DNA of 49,815 nt from Butyrivibrio sp. Lineage in GTDB: Bacteria > Bacillota > Clostridia > Lachnospirales > Lachnospiraceae. Positions 1 through 8,698 of this stretch are shown here, piece after piece (position 1 is the first letter of the stretch; each line of letters begins with the position of its first letter). The DNA is taken from positions 1 to 49,815 of the forward strand of contig NZ_JAGAYD010000160.1 of assembly GCF_017940685.1 (NCBI RefSeq), read 5' to 3'. Made by a program: the position numbers and the translations under genes. The notes under the pieces were generated by a model. That model worked only from the letters and a program-made list of their open reading frames with translations, made no database searches and was not told the origin of the DNA.

Positions 1-1152
1 ATCTCTTGCTGCATCACCAATAGTCTTAAGGAACAGCTCCTCATCCATAAAGTGTGAACAGGAACATGTTGCGAGATAGCCGCCATCCTTTACAAGGCGC
101 ATTCCACGAAGGTTAATTTCCTTATAGCCTGTCACAGCCTTCTTTATTGAAGCTCTTGACTTGGTAAATGCAGGAGGATCCAGGATTACCACGTCAAACT
201 TCTCTCCCTTTTTCTCAAGCTCCGGAAGAAGCTCAAATACATCAGCACACTGGAATGTGGCAACACCTTCAAGGCCGTTTAGAGCCGCGTTTTCCCTTGC
301 CTGATCGCAGCCAAGATCTGAAGCGTCAACTCCAAGAACTGATGTAGCTCCTGCTGCCGCTGCGTTAAGTGCAAAAGAGCCTGTATGTGTAAAGCAGTCT
401 AAAACTTTTTTACCCTTGCAAAGCCCTCTTATAGCCTGTCTGTTAAACTTCTGGTCCAGGAAAAATCCAGTCTTCTGGCCGTTCTCAACGTCCACGTAGT
501 ATTTTACGCCGTTCTCCTCTATAAGGACCTTGGTGTCAAAAGAATCTCCGATAAAGCCCTTGGTCCTCTCAAGGCCCTCAAGCTCTCTTACCTTGGCATC
601 ACTTCTTTCGTAAATCCCCCGGATCACAACTCCATCTTCCGCCAGGACTTTTTTGCAAAGGTCAAGGATCTTGTTCTTCATCCTGTCTGTACCAAGTGCC
701 AGAGACTCAATAACAAGAACATCTGAAAACTTATCTATGGTAATTCCCGGGAGAAAATCTGCCTCCCCAAAGATAAGCCTTGTGGATAGCCTTGTAAGGG
801 CGCCAGATCTCTCTTCATCAGTAATTGTCGACAGCTCTTTTCCTCCAAGGAGATAATCCTTGATGTAGCTGCGCATGATATTCTTTCTGTGGTTCCAGGC
901 ATCCCTTACTCTCTTTTCAAGGAGCATCAGATCCACAGGATTATCCTTTTTCCTGGACATGATGCGGACTCTTATCTTGGATTTCTCGTTGATAAAGCCG
1001 TAACCTAGAAAATATCCATCAAAATCGTGAAGCTCAATTATATCGCCATTTTCAAAAGAGCCTTCCACGCGGTCAATTTCATTGTCATATATCCAAAGGC
1101 CTCCCGCCTTAAACTCTCTGCCCTGTCCTTTTTTCAAGATCACATTTGCCAT
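1..1152 (-). CDS. rlmI: 23S rRNA (cytosine-C5) methyltransferase, RlmI-like, partial at window edge
   Basis: The frame is open from an ATG at 1152 to the left edge (384 codons), so only the last few C-terminal residues should be missing. The N-terminal part reads as a PUA-like RNA-binding domain (GGLWIYDNEI, then FLGYGFIN). The C-terminal half is a Rossmann methyltransferase with the SAM motif VLDCFTHTGSFALNAA, an acidic LGVDAS motif, the catalytic-region motif VILDPPAFTKS, and CSCSHFM near the edge, which is where this family has its second cysteine. Members use SAM to methylate C1962 of 23S rRNA. A GAGAGG Shine-Dalgarno lies about nine bases before the ATG. It starts 39 bases after the CapA-like gene with no terminator between them, so they are probably co-transcribed. 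Family assignment is strong; the exact target base is inferred. Confidence 0.9.
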   Translation of the reverse strand, partial: MANVILKKGQGREFKAGGLWIYDNEIDRVEGSFENGDIIELHDFDGYFLGYGFINEKSKIRVRIMSRKKDNPVDLMLLEKRVRDAWNHRKNIMRSYIKDYLLGGKELSTITDEERSGALTRLSTRLIFGEADFLPGITIDKFSDVLVIESLALGTDRMKNKILDLCKKVLAEDGVVIRGIYERSDAKVRELEGLERTKGFIGDSFDTKVLIEENGVKYYVDVENGQKTGFFLDQKFNRQAIRGLCKGKKVLDCFTHTGSFALNAAAAGATSVLGVDASDLGCDQARENAALNGLEGVATFQCADVFELLPELEKKGEKFDVVILDPPAFTKSRASIKKAVTGYKEINLRGMRLVKDGGYLATCSCSHFMDEELFLKTIGDAARD

Positions 1153-1191
1153 ATACATTATCCTCTCTGTCTCTATATTACTGGTTATGGA

Positions 1192-2361
1192 TTACCAAAC
1201 TTTGTTTGCCAGCTCTCTACAGTACTGTGCAGAAAAGCCAGGATCCTGCTTCACAATTTCATTGGTTTTCCCTAGTTCATCAGTATATTCCGTTAGCGGA
1301 TATACTATAACCCCTTCATGTCCTTTCTGCAAATGGGTTACAACAGGGGTTACACCATGGGACTTGATCACAACTTCGCCCTTGGCGTTCCTTCCTATTG
1401 TGACATCAGCCATTCCACCCACCATGCGGTTTGCAACTCCCTTTCCTTTGCCAGAGGTCCAGTTTACGAAATTGCCAAGGGAATAGTACACAAGCATGTC
1501 CCCATCTCCATGGTTATTTGTTATGCCAATACCTACATCTTCCAGCATCTCTATGGGTTCTATCACGTGGGAGTGGGTTCCCAAAACCAGATCCGCGCCG
1601 TTCTTTCTAAAGATCTCTGTCCAGTACTTCTGGCTCTTATCCACACCCAGATTGTACTCCGTCCCCCAGTGGGGGCATACAATGGTAAAGTCCGCATTTT
1701 CCTCTGCAAACTTAAGGTCCCTCTCAACCTTGTCCTTATCCAGCATATCCACTGCGTGGGGCATTCCCTTTGGCTGTGGGATCCCATTAGTTCCATAGGT
1801 GTAATTAAGGATGGCTATCTTGATACCTTTCTCTTCTACAATGTCGATATTGTTGTAGGCATCTTCTGTTTCATTTATTCCAACAACTGTTATCTCCGGA
1901 TGCTGCTCCCTCCAGTATTTACAGCAATTAAGAAGCCCCCTTTTCCCCTTATCCAGCGCATGATTGGTTCCGTGACATACCACATCAAATCCTGCCTCTA
2001 CCAACGCATCTCCAATCTGATACGGAGCATTAAACGACGGGTATCCTGAAACACCGAGCTCCTGTCCTCCGATTATGACTTCCTGATTGACGATGGCAAT
2101 GTCTGCGCTACTTATATCTTTTTTCAGCTTCTCAAAAATAAAGTCAAAATTGTATGTCCCATCCTCTGCCATTGCAGTCTCTTCCACCGGCGTGTGCAAG
2201 AGAATATCCCCCACCATAACGATGGTAACATCCTGGTCCGTGGCTGTTTTGGCCACCTTTGCAGCCTGCCTGTTTCCGGCGAGAGAAGATGTATCTAACG
2301 TAAAAAATATCCATAACGATAATAAAAAACCTATAAACACAGTGAATATCCGCTTTTTCAT
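1192..2361 (-). CDS. CapA-like metallophosphatase (PGA_cap family), membrane-anchored or secreted
   Basis: A 389-residue protein with an N-terminal hydrophobic segment (about residues 5-24) that is a signal peptide or anchor. The rest is a calcineurin-like PGA_cap domain: GDILLHTP at 51-58, NQE at 92-94, CHGTNH at 129-134, HWGTEY at 231-236 and GTHSHV at 261-266 supply the expected metal-binding Asp, Asn and His residues. CapA/PgsA proteins take part in poly-gamma-glutamate or other capsule metabolism, but many solitary members have no known substrate. No pgsB, pgsC or other capsule gene is nearby, so I do not infer capsule synthesis. A GAGG Shine-Dalgarno precedes the ATG. It diverges from the first tRNA-Gly gene and is followed closely by the rRNA methyltransferase. 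Confidence 0.85.
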   Translation of the reverse strand: MKKRIFTVFIGFLLSLWIFFTLDTSSLAGNRQAAKVAKTATDQDVTIVMVGDILLHTPVEETAMAEDGTYNFDFIFEKLKKDISSADIAIVNQEVIIGGQELGVSGYPSFNAPYQIGDALVEAGFDVVCHGTNHALDKGKRGLLNCCKYWREQHPEITVVGINETEDAYNNIDIVEEKGIKIAILNYTYGTNGIPQPKGMPHAVDMLDKDKVERDLKFAEENADFTIVCPHWGTEYNLGVDKSQKYWTEIFRKNGADLVLGTHSHVIEPIEMLEDVGIGITNNHGDGDMLVYYSLGNFVNWTSGKGKGVANRMVGGMADVTIGRNAKGEVVIKSHGVTPVVTHLQKGHEGVIVYPLTEYTDELGKTNEIVKQDPGFSAQYCRELANKVW

Positions 2362-2389
2362 CTGATCCTCAAAAAGATTAAAAATAATA

Positions 2390-2419
2390 TTGACAATTTG
2401 TTTATCTATCGTGTATCAT
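2390..2419 (+). promoter_or_regulatory. Promoter of tRNA-Gly (copy 1)
   Basis: TTGACA at 2390-2395, an 18-base spacer and TATCAT at 2414-2419 match the housekeeping sigma consensus. The tRNA begins 35 bases after the -10 box. Confidence 0.75.
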
Positions 2420-2453
2420 AGTTTTTGCGCTGCGAGAGCAGCTTAATATATAT

Positions 2454-2526
2454 GCGATAGTAGCTTAGTTGGTAAAGCGCCACCTTGCCAAGGTGGAGAC
2501 CGCGGGTTCGAGCCCCGTCTATCGCT
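2454..2526 (+). tRNA. tRNA-Gly (anticodon GCC), copy 1
   Basis: A 73-base cloverleaf. The acceptor GCGATAG pairs with CTATCGC and the discriminator is T. The anticodon stem CCACC/GGTGG encloses loop TTGCCAA, giving anticodon GCC. The T-arm loop is TTCGAGC. The 3' CCA is not encoded. A promoter lies upstream and an intrinsic terminator downstream, so it is a single-gene unit. It is identical to the copy at 14025. Confidence 0.97.
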
Positions 2527-2536
2527 CTTTTCTTTC

Positions 2537-2569
2537 CCGGAATGCTTGATTTGAGCATTTCGGTTTTTT
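2537..2569 (+). terminator. Intrinsic terminator of tRNA-Gly copy 1
   Basis: CCGG-AATGCT, a seven-base loop, then AGCATT-TCGG form a stem with one G-T wobble, followed by six T residues. Confidence 0.85.
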
Positions 2570-2618
2570 ATTATCAGTTTTCCTCATAATCTATTAAAAT
2601 TATACAACACCACACTGT

Positions 2619-2648
2619 AAAAAAGGACTATTCCGCCTGGAATAGTCC
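2619..2648 (-). terminator. Intrinsic terminator of flagellin gene
   Basis: A perfect 10-base-pair stem, GGACTATTCC/GGAATAGTCC with loop GCCT on the plus strand, is followed on the minus strand by a run of six T. It lies 26 bases past the flagellin stop. Confidence 0.92.
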
Positions 2649-2674
2649 CTCTTGTTATTCACTTTCGCGTGCTG

Positions 2675-4300
2675 TCATTGCAATAATGATATCACTCCCT
2701 GATTTGATTGGTTGGCTTGAGCCAAAATACTTTGTCCAGCCTGAGAAAGAACACTATTGTTTGAGTATTTTACCATTTCACTGGCCATATCCGTATCGCG
2801 TATCCTTGATTCCGCAGCGGTGGTGTTTTCAACCGTGTTTTCCTGCCTTTTAACTGTATGTTCTAGTCGATTCTGCTGTGCACCAATATCGCTACGTATT
2901 TCAGAAACAATTCCTAAAGCATTTTTAGTTCGGGAAATTGTCTCTCTAGCCTTGTCCCCAGTCAAAACACTTACTTCGCTAATTCCAAGAACATCTGTAT
3001 CCATATAGCCAAATTCCAAATACATTCCGTCATCTGGTTCACATCCGGACTGGATCCAAAAAACATTCTTCTGTACTATTTCACCTTCTTCGCTTGGGTT
3101 GTCAGGAATCTCCGGTTGTGCAGTCATCATAAGATATATATCTGTTGCAATATCCATGACATCTTGACCATTTACTTCCGGATTAATAACTTGTTCTGAA
3201 TTAAATATTCTAGATATGCTGTCATATATTTTACCTGATCTAATACCTTTACTATTCAAAAGTCTTTCTATCGCATATGAGAAATCTGCTGTTGAACGGT
3301 TAATTCTTCCTTCAAATCTTTGGTTATAATTGTAGTCCCTAAAAGTATCCGCCACTTCAGACATTCCTAGTGAAGCAAAAGCTGCCACAGGCGAATCTGC
3401 TCTAATACCCAAATTGTAACAGTGATTGTAATCTAGTCGTGCGGAATCGTAGTATTCCACCGAATAAGGATATCTAGCCCACCCGTTTTTCATCATATTC
3501 CCAGCTGAATTTATATCAGCAACATAATTCTCATTATCAATATAATTACATCCTACTTTACAGTTATCTGTTAGTATGTCTGTTTTTTCCCCTAGATATT
3601 TTTGCATAGCTTTTGCATTTGCTAATATCGTATCTAAATCCACTCCTTTATAACTTTCTTCATATCTTTTTAATGCGCCTCCCATAATAGCAACATTGCT
3701 TAAAAGCTGTATTATTGCATTTGCATCATCAGCAGAAATACTTTGTCCTGGACTAACTTCTATTGGGGCAGTAACACTATCAAAAGTTCCCTTCAAAAGC
3801 TTCTGCAGTGCTTCATTCCTTTTTGTTTCTTTGGATTTTTCAGGATCTATTCCCTCTTTTTCAACTGCTGGATTACAAAAAATCTTCTTTTCATTAAATG
3901 TTGTAGTATCAGAAACCCTGTCTATTTCTTTCAATATTTGATTTATTTCAGCCTGAATAGCTTGACGATCATCTTTATCATTCGTATCATTTGACGCTTG
4001 AACAGACAGTTCAGTTATCCTATGAAGCATCTCCGATACCTCAGAAAGAGCTGAGTCTGCAACTTGGCACAAAGAAATCCCATCCTGCGTATTATCTGTT
4101 CCTTGTTTCAGTCCACGTATCTGTCTACGCATCTTCTCAGATATTGCAAGACCTGCAGCATCATCTGCTGCCCTGTTGATCTTATATCCAGATGCTAATT
4201 TTTCAGCAGATTTTGCTTTATTTAATTCTGTTATTCCCAATTGCCTGTTCGAAAACATGCTTTGGAGATTATGTGCAACCACATTTATGCTACCAGGCAT
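2675..4300 (-). CDS. Flagellin with long, unusual central domain
   Basis: The subunit of the flagellar filament, 541 residues from the chosen start. The N-terminal D0/D1 region is classical (SINVVAHNLQSMF, then ASGYKINRAADDAAGLAISE), and so is the C-terminal helix (SRIRDTDMASEMVKYS, then ILAQANQSNQGVISLLQ). The middle, roughly residues 150-410, is not standard D1 sequence; it is rich in Tyr, Asn and Asp and has several Cys (NHCYNLG, KVGCNY, SGCEPDD). I saw no HExxH that would mark a flagellinolysin. The open frame runs 12 codons further upstream, but a GGAGG at 4308-4312, seven bases before the ATG at 4300, fixes the start. It is a single-gene unit with a sigma-28 promoter and its own terminator; no other flagellar gene is in the window. 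Confidence 0.95.
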   Translation of the reverse strand: MPGSINVVAHNLQSMFSNRQLGITELNKAKSAEKLASGYKINRAADDAAGLAISEKMRRQIRGLKQGTDNTQDGISLCQVADSALSEVSEMLHRITELSVQASNDTNDKDDRQAIQAEINQILKEIDRVSDTTTFNEKKIFCNPAVEKEGIDPEKSKETKRNEALQKLLKGTFDSVTAPIEVSPGQSISADDANAIIQLLSNVAIMGGALKRYEESYKGVDLDTILANAKAMQKYLGEKTDILTDNCKVGCNYIDNENYVADINSAGNMMKNGWARYPYSVEYYDSARLDYNHCYNLGIRADSPVAAFASLGMSEVADTFRDYNYNQRFEGRINRSTADFSYAIERLLNSKGIRSGKIYDSISRIFNSEQVINPEVNGQDVMDIATDIYLMMTAQPEIPDNPSEEGEIVQKNVFWIQSGCEPDDGMYLEFGYMDTDVLGISEVSVLTGDKARETISRTKNALGIVSEIRSDIGAQQNRLEHTVKRQENTVENTTAAESRIRDTDMASEMVKYSNNSVLSQAGQSILAQANQSNQGVISLLQ

Positions 4301-4381
4301 CCTACTTCCTCCAAGAAGTTTTCGGCTGTCACTCAACTAATTTCCGATCGATAATAATCCTTTTTCACCTCTCTTTATCTA

Positions 4382-4409
4382 ATATCGGCATTTTTTATTC
4401 TATATTTTA
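4382..4409 (-). promoter_or_regulatory. Sigma-28 (SigD/FliA) promoter of flagellin
   Basis: On the minus strand TAAA (4406-4409), 16 bases and GCCGATAT (4382-4389) match the flagellar sigma consensus TAAA-N15/16-GCCGATAT. It lies about 80 bases upstream of the flagellin ATG. This places flagellin in the late flagellar regulon. Confidence 0.88.
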
Positions 4410-4463
4410 CCTAAAAACCACCGTTTGTTTAAGCTTAATTTAGCCTCCATTACAGCAACAAGC

Positions 4464-4509
4464 AAAAGACTGCTGCCAGCGGGTATACATCCCCAGGCAA
4501 CAGCCTTTT
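4464..4509 (-). terminator. Likely terminator after the sugar transporter operon
   Basis: AAAAGACTGCTGCC (4464-4477) and GGCAACAGCCTTTT (4496-4509) are near-complementary arms around an 18-base loop. T residues end the minus-strand transcript, and the run of A could make it work in both directions. It lies 38 bases after the permease stop. Confidence 0.7.
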
Positions 4510-4547
4510 GTAAAGAAATAAGAGAAAGAATTTTGGCAACAAGTACG

Positions 4548-5738
4548 TTAGTTTTTAACTATCATCTTTCCGCCACGCTTTGATACTACATCAAAGATAA
4601 CCGCTGCGAGAAGAACTGCGCCCTTAACCACCTTCTGCATGTTGGCATCAACGCCCATAAGTGACATGCCAAGGTTGATAACACCCATGAGAACCGCACC
4701 TACAATAACTCCAGGAACTGTTCCGATTCCGCCGTAAGCTGATGCTCCACCGATGAAGCAGGAACCGATAGCGTCCATCTCGTAGTTCTGACCATATGTT
4801 GGCTGAGCAGATGTAAGTCTTGCGATTGTAACCATAGCAGCCAGAGCTGCAAGGAATCCCATGTTTGTGTATGCAAGGAAGTAAACCTTGTTAGTATTGA
4901 TACCGGAAAGCTTGGTAGCCTTCTCGTTACCACCTACTGCGTAGAAATGTCTTCCTACTGTAGTGTTCTGTGTGATGTAACCATAAACAAGAACTACAAC
5001 TAAAACCCAGATAAGAACTGTAGGAATACCTTTATGCTGTGCAAGCTTGTAAGCAAAGAGAATAACCACACCAACGATGACAACCATCTTTATTACGAAG
5101 GTCCAAAGAGGCTCTGTGTCATAGCCATGTTTCTTTCTGTTAACCCTGGTTACAAACTGCAGGATCACGAAAAGAGCTGCTGCAAGTATGCCACATACAA
5201 GGCATGTAAGGTTGATTCCGTTTCCGCCTAGAACATCGTGAACATAGCAGTCAGCACCGCCTCCGAAGAGGTTTACGAATGTGGTCTCATCCTTAATGGA
5301 TACTGTAAGACCGTTAAGTACAACGTTTGAAAGACCTCTGAATGCCAGCATTCCTGCCAGTGTTGTGATGAACGGAGGAATTCTTACAAAGGCGATCCAG
5401 AATCCCTGGAATGCACCAATGGCTGTTCCGATAAGTACCATGATGATGATTGTAAGCCATACAGGTACATCTAAGTTAACCATCAAAGTAGCGCCGATGG
5501 CACCAACGAAACAAACAACAGATCCAACTGAAAGGTCGATGTTACCACCAGTTAAGATACAAAGAAGCATACCAGTTGCAAGAATGAACACGTACGCGTT
5601 CTGTGAGATCAGGTTACTTACGTTCATGGGAAGCAGGATCGCTCCACCAGTTCTCCATGAGAAGAATCCAAGTACAATGACCAGAACAATGATCATCGTA
5701 TTCTTTTTTATAAAATCAAGTGCTTTAGTATTATTCAT
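4548..5738 (-). CDS. mmsB: Monosaccharide ABC transporter permease (MmsB/XylH/GguB type)
   Basis: A 396-residue polytopic membrane protein of the BPD_transp_2 family. About ten hydrophobic segments are visible, with the family signatures LCILTGGNIDLSVGSVVCF near residues 59-77 and GSCFIGGASAYGGIGTVPG towards the C terminus. It forms the channel for sugar taken up by the adjacent ATPase and ChvE-like binding protein. The length and a central insertion (HKGIPTVLIWVLVVVLVYG) fit the multiple-monosaccharide subgroup better than ribose RbsC. It starts two bases after the ATPase stop and is the last gene of the operon. Substrate specificity cannot be read from sequence; aldopentoses or hexoses such as xylose, galactose or glucose are typical. 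Confidence 0.92.
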   Translation of the reverse strand: MNNTKALDFIKKNTMIIVLVIVLGFFSWRTGGAILLPMNVSNLISQNAYVFILATGMLLCILTGGNIDLSVGSVVCFVGAIGATLMVNLDVPVWLTIIIMVLIGTAIGAFQGFWIAFVRIPPFITTLAGMLAFRGLSNVVLNGLTVSIKDETTFVNLFGGGADCYVHDVLGGNGINLTCLVCGILAAALFVILQFVTRVNRKKHGYDTEPLWTFVIKMVVIVGVVILFAYKLAQHKGIPTVLIWVLVVVLVYGYITQNTTVGRHFYAVGGNEKATKLSGINTNKVYFLAYTNMGFLAALAAMVTIARLTSAQPTYGQNYEMDAIGSCFIGGASAYGGIGTVPGVIVGAVLMGVINLGMSLMGVDANMQKVVKGAVLLAAVIFDVVSKRGGKMIVKN

Positions 5739-5740
5739 TA

Positions 5741-7288
5741 TTATCCAACCTCCCTTTTTCCGGATGACTGTAAAATATAAGTCATAATCTTCTCCTGGGT
5801 AGCATCTTTGCCATCCAGTTCGCCAACCATTCTGCCCTCGTTCATGACATAGATCCTGTCACACATTCCGAGGATCTCCGGAAGCTCAGAAGAGATCATG
5901 ATAACGGATTTACCTTCGCTTACCAGCTGGTTGATAATACAATAGATTTCATATTTTGCACCTACGTCAATACCTCTTGTAGGCTCGTCAAGGATAAGGA
6001 TATCAGGATCAGCAAACATCCACTTAGCCAAAAGAACTTTCTGCTGGTTACCACCTGAAAGGTTTCCAACGTTCTGTTCTACAGTAGGGCACTTGGTCTT
6101 AAGCTTTTCCTTGTAGTCTACTGCTACCGAGTACTCTTTATCCTTATCAATTACAGTCTTGTTACTTACTGCGCCAAGATTTGCAAGAGTTGTGTTTATC
6201 TTGATTGGGTTAGAAAGAATAAGGCCGTTGCCCTTTCTGTCTTCAGTAACATACGCAAGTTTGTGCTTGATGGCATCCTGAACTGAGTTTAGGTGTACCT
6301 CTTTTCCCTGAATAAAGATCTGTCCTGAGATATTCTCACCGTAGCTCTTACCAAAGATACTCATTGCAAGCTCAGTTCTTCCTGCTCCCATAAGTCCTGA
6401 GATACCAAGAACCTCGCCCTTTCTTACGTTGATACTTACGTCATCAACAATCTTTCTCTCGCTATATAATGGATGGTAAACATTCCAGTTCTTAACTTCC
6501 ATCATTACTTCGCCAACATGAGATTCACGCTTAGGGAATCTGTCAGAAAGTTCTCTTCCTACCATTCCCTTGATGATCCTAGCTTCTGAGAAGTCATCAA
6601 CGCCCTTTGTAAGAGTCTCGATAGTTGCACCATCACGGATAACTGTGATCTTGTCAGCTACATATGAAACCTCATTGAGCTTATGAGAAATAATGATTGA
6701 TGTAAGATTCTGCTCTTTTTTCAACTTAAGAAGAAGATCAAGAAGTGCTCTTGAGTCTGTCTCATTAAGTGACGATGTAGGCTCGTCAAGGATAAGAAGC
6801 CTTGCATGTTTGGAAAGAGCCTTTGCAATCTCAACAAGCTGCTGTTTACCAACACCAATGTCCTTAATCAATGTCTGTGTTCCATCTGGAAGACCAACAG
6901 TATCAAGATACTGTCTTGCCAAAGCACTGGTCTCGTTCCAGTTGATCTTAAACTTCTTTCCTCTTTCATTTCCGAGGAACATATTTTCAGCGATGGTCAT
7001 GTATGGAATAAGTGCCAGTTCCTGATGGATGATAACTATTCCTTTGCCTTCACTGTCTTTAATGTCATTAAATTTGCATATTTCGGAATCGTAAACAATA
7101 TCGCCTTCATAGGAGCCATATGGATAAATTCCGCTAAGAACATTCATCAAAGTGGACTTTCCAGCTCCGTTTTCTCCAACGAGTGCGTGGATTTCTCCTT
7201 CTTCAACCTGTAAATTTACATTATCTAAGGCTTTCACACCGGGGAAGGTCTTGGTGATGTTTTTCATTTCCAGTAATATCTTCGCCAA
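5741..7288 (-). CDS. mmsA: Monosaccharide ABC transporter ATPase (MmsA/GguA/XylG type)
   Basis: A 515-residue tandem ATPase. The first nucleotide-binding domain has Walker [10 protein letters not shown] (38-46) and [11 protein letters not shown]. The second has a degenerate Walker A ([10 protein letters not shown]) but an intact signature LSGGNQQK and [11 protein letters not shown], which is the usual asymmetry of sugar importers in this family. It energises uptake with the permease downstream. The start is TTG at 7288, supported by GGAGGGG about six bases upstream; the first in-frame ATG is seven codons later and too far from that site. It lies 105 bases after chvE with a stem-loop in the gap. 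Confidence 0.94.
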   Translation of the reverse strand: MAKILLEMKNITKTFPGVKALDNVNLQVEEGEIHALVGENGAGKSTLMNVLSGIYPYGSYEGDIVYDSEICKFNDIKDSEGKGIVIIHQELALIPYMTIAENMFLGNERGKKFKINWNETSALARQYLDTVGLPDGTQTLIKDIGVGKQQLVEIAKALSKHARLLILDEPTSSLNETDSRALLDLLLKLKKEQNLTSIIISHKLNEVSYVADKITVIRDGATIETLTKGVDDFSEARIIKGMVGRELSDRFPKRESHVGEVMMEVKNWNVYHPLYSERKIVDDVSINVRKGEVLGISGLMGAGRTELAMSIFGKSYGENISGQIFIQGKEVHLNSVQDAIKHKLAYVTEDRKGNGLILSNPIKINTTLANLGAVSNKTVIDKDKEYSVAVDYKEKLKTKCPTVEQNVGNLSGGNQQKVLLAKWMFADPDILILDEPTRGIDVGAKYEIYCIINQLVSEGKSVIMISSELPEILGMCDRIYVMNEGRMVGELDGKDATQEKIMTYILQSSGKREVG

Positions 7289-7329
7289 AATAACCCCTCC
7301 TTCTCTCTCTTAATCTCTTTTCTCTAATA

Positions 7330-7355
7330 GAGGCGGGTCATATTGCGCCCGCCTC
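7330..7355 (-). other. Intercistronic stem-loop between chvE and mmsA
   Basis: GAGGCGGG (7330-7337) and CCCGCCTC (7348-7355) form a perfect, GC-rich eight-pair stem with a 10-base loop. No T-run follows on the minus strand, so it is not a normal terminator. Such hairpins after binding-protein genes typically protect the upstream mRNA and allow excess binding protein over the membrane components. Confidence 0.75.
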
Positions 7356-7393
7356 ATAGTAATTATAGTTTTTTACCGTAACCCGTCTAAATA

Positions 7394-8527
7394 TTACTTA
7401 AGCTGATCCTCTGTGTAGTAACCAGAATCGATAAGAAGTTCCTTGTAGTTGTTAACGTCTGCAAATACAGGCTCGCAAAGGTATGAAGGAATGATACCTG
7501 TTCCGTTGTCGTATGTCTTTGTATCGTTAACTGGAGCCTCTGAACCCTTCATGATAGCGTCAACCATCTCTACAGTCTTAGCTGCAAGAGTACGTGTATC
7601 CTTAAAGATAGACATTGACTGCTTACCAGCGATCATGTTCTTTACAGAAACGATATCACAGTCCTGACCTGTGATGATTGGCCAATCACCTGTGTAGTTA
7701 GCTTCAAGAGAGTTTGTAACACCCTGTGCTGTTGAGTCGTTTGAGCACATAACAGCGTCAAGCTTTGTTCCGTCTGCATAGTTTGCAGAAATGATAGCAT
7801 CCATTCTTGACTGAGCGTTCTCTGTTGCCCAGTTAGCTGTAGCAACTGCATCGAAGTCTTTCTGACCTGACTTAACTACAAGCTTGCCCTCGTCGATGTA
7901 CTTGTTAAGTACGTCCATAGCGCCGCCGAAGAAGAATCTTGCGTTGTTGTCACCAGGATCACCTGTGAAGAGCTCGATGTTGAATGGGCCTGCAGCGTTG
8001 TCAAGATCAAGCTGATCTCTGATATACTCACCCTGCTTTGTTCCAACCATGTAGTTATCGAATGTAGCATAGTAAGAAACAGCGTCTGAATTCATGATAA
8101 GACGGTCGTAAGCGATAACAGCTACGCCCTGCTCTTTAGCCTGCTCAAGAACTGTTCCAAGTGAATCACCATCGATAGATGCGATTACAAGAACCTTAGC
8201 GCCAGATGAGATCATGTTCTCAATCTGTGAAACCTGTGTAGGAATGTCGTTTGATGCATACTGAAGGTCAACTTCGTATCCAGCTGCCTCAAGCTGCTTC
8301 TGCATGTTCTCGCCGTCCTGATTCCATCTCTGGAGATCCTTTGTAGGCATTGCAACACCTACTCTTCCGCCGCCTGCTGCCTCAGCTGCAGGTGCTTCTG
8401 CTGCTGGTGCTTCTGCTGCTGGAGCCTCTGCTGTCTCTGTTGCTGCTGGTGCAGATGAGCCGCAACCAACGAGTAATGACATTGTCATTGCTGTTGCAAG
8501 AAATCCACTTAAAAGTTTTCTTTTCAT
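7394..8527 (-). CDS. chvE: Sugar-binding lipoprotein of ABC transporter (ChvE/XylF-like)
   Basis: A 377-residue extracytoplasmic binding protein. A lipoprotein signal (LLVGC, modified Cys22) is followed by an Ala/Glu/Pro linker at about 26-54 with repeats of APAAE. The Peripla_BP_4 domain carries DLQRWNQDGENM, IASIDGDSL, IAYDRLI, MCSNDSTAQGV and TGQDCDIVSVKNMI, the pattern of ChvE and XylF. It delivers sugar to the MmsA/MmsB importer. An AAGGGAGGG Shine-Dalgarno precedes the ATG. It is first in its operon and sits downstream of a 10-base inverted repeat that may be a regulator site. The neighbouring sensor genes suggest it is induced by their regulator. Confidence 0.94.
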   Translation of the reverse strand: MKRKLLSGFLATAMTMSLLVGCGSSAPAATETAEAPAAEAPAAEAPAAEAAGGGRVGVAMPTKDLQRWNQDGENMQKQLEAAGYEVDLQYASNDIPTQVSQIENMISSGAKVLVIASIDGDSLGTVLEQAKEQGVAVIAYDRLIMNSDAVSYYATFDNYMVGTKQGEYIRDQLDLDNAAGPFNIELFTGDPGDNNARFFFGGAMDVLNKYIDEGKLVVKSGQKDFDAVATANWATENAQSRMDAIISANYADGTKLDAVMCSNDSTAQGVTNSLEANYTGDWPIITGQDCDIVSVKNMIAGKQSMSIFKDTRTLAAKTVEMVDAIMKGSEAPVNDTKTYDNGTGIIPSYLCEPVFADVNNYKELLIDSGYYTEDQLK

Positions 8528-8563
8528 GATTACCCTCCCTTAAAAATAAGTTGGTTTGTTTAC

Positions 8564-8605
8564 ATTCATAAATTATCACAAAACAAATAGCAATGATTTA
8601 TGAAT
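8564..8605 (-). promoter_or_regulatory. Inverted repeat upstream of chvE, candidate operator
   Basis: ATTCATAAAT (8564-8573) and ATTTATGAAT (8596-8605) are perfect inverted copies with a 22-base spacer. Half-site centres are 32 bases apart, about three helical turns. They lie in the chvE promoter region. Binding by the adjacent AraC-type regulator is an inference from position only. Confidence 0.5.
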
Positions 8606-8636
8606 TGCAGCACATTTTTATTTACAAAAATTTAAT

Positions 8637-8674
8637 AAAAAAGGCTGTGCTAGCATTTTTTTGTTAGCACAGCC
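8637..8674 (-). terminator. Terminator of the sugar-sensor operon
   Basis: GGCTGTGCTA (8643-8652) pairs with TAGCACAGCC (8665-8674). T residues follow the stem on the minus strand. It lies 25 bases after the stop of the second binding-protein gene and separates the sensor operon from the transporter operon. Confidence 0.9.
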
Positions 8675-8698
8675 AAAAATATCAATTTTTTGCTACCA

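Noticed and set aside
1318-2049. A 243-codon plus-strand frame opposite the CapA-like gene
   Set aside because: The minus-strand frame has conserved metal-binding motifs; the plus-strand frame is its antisense shadow.
2675-4300. Flagellinolysin (protease domain in flagellin)
   Set aside because: No HExxH motif was found in the enlarged central region.
8338-8440. Short tandem repeat in chvE as a separate repeat element
   Set aside because: It encodes the Ala/Glu/Pro lipoprotein linker and stays in frame.
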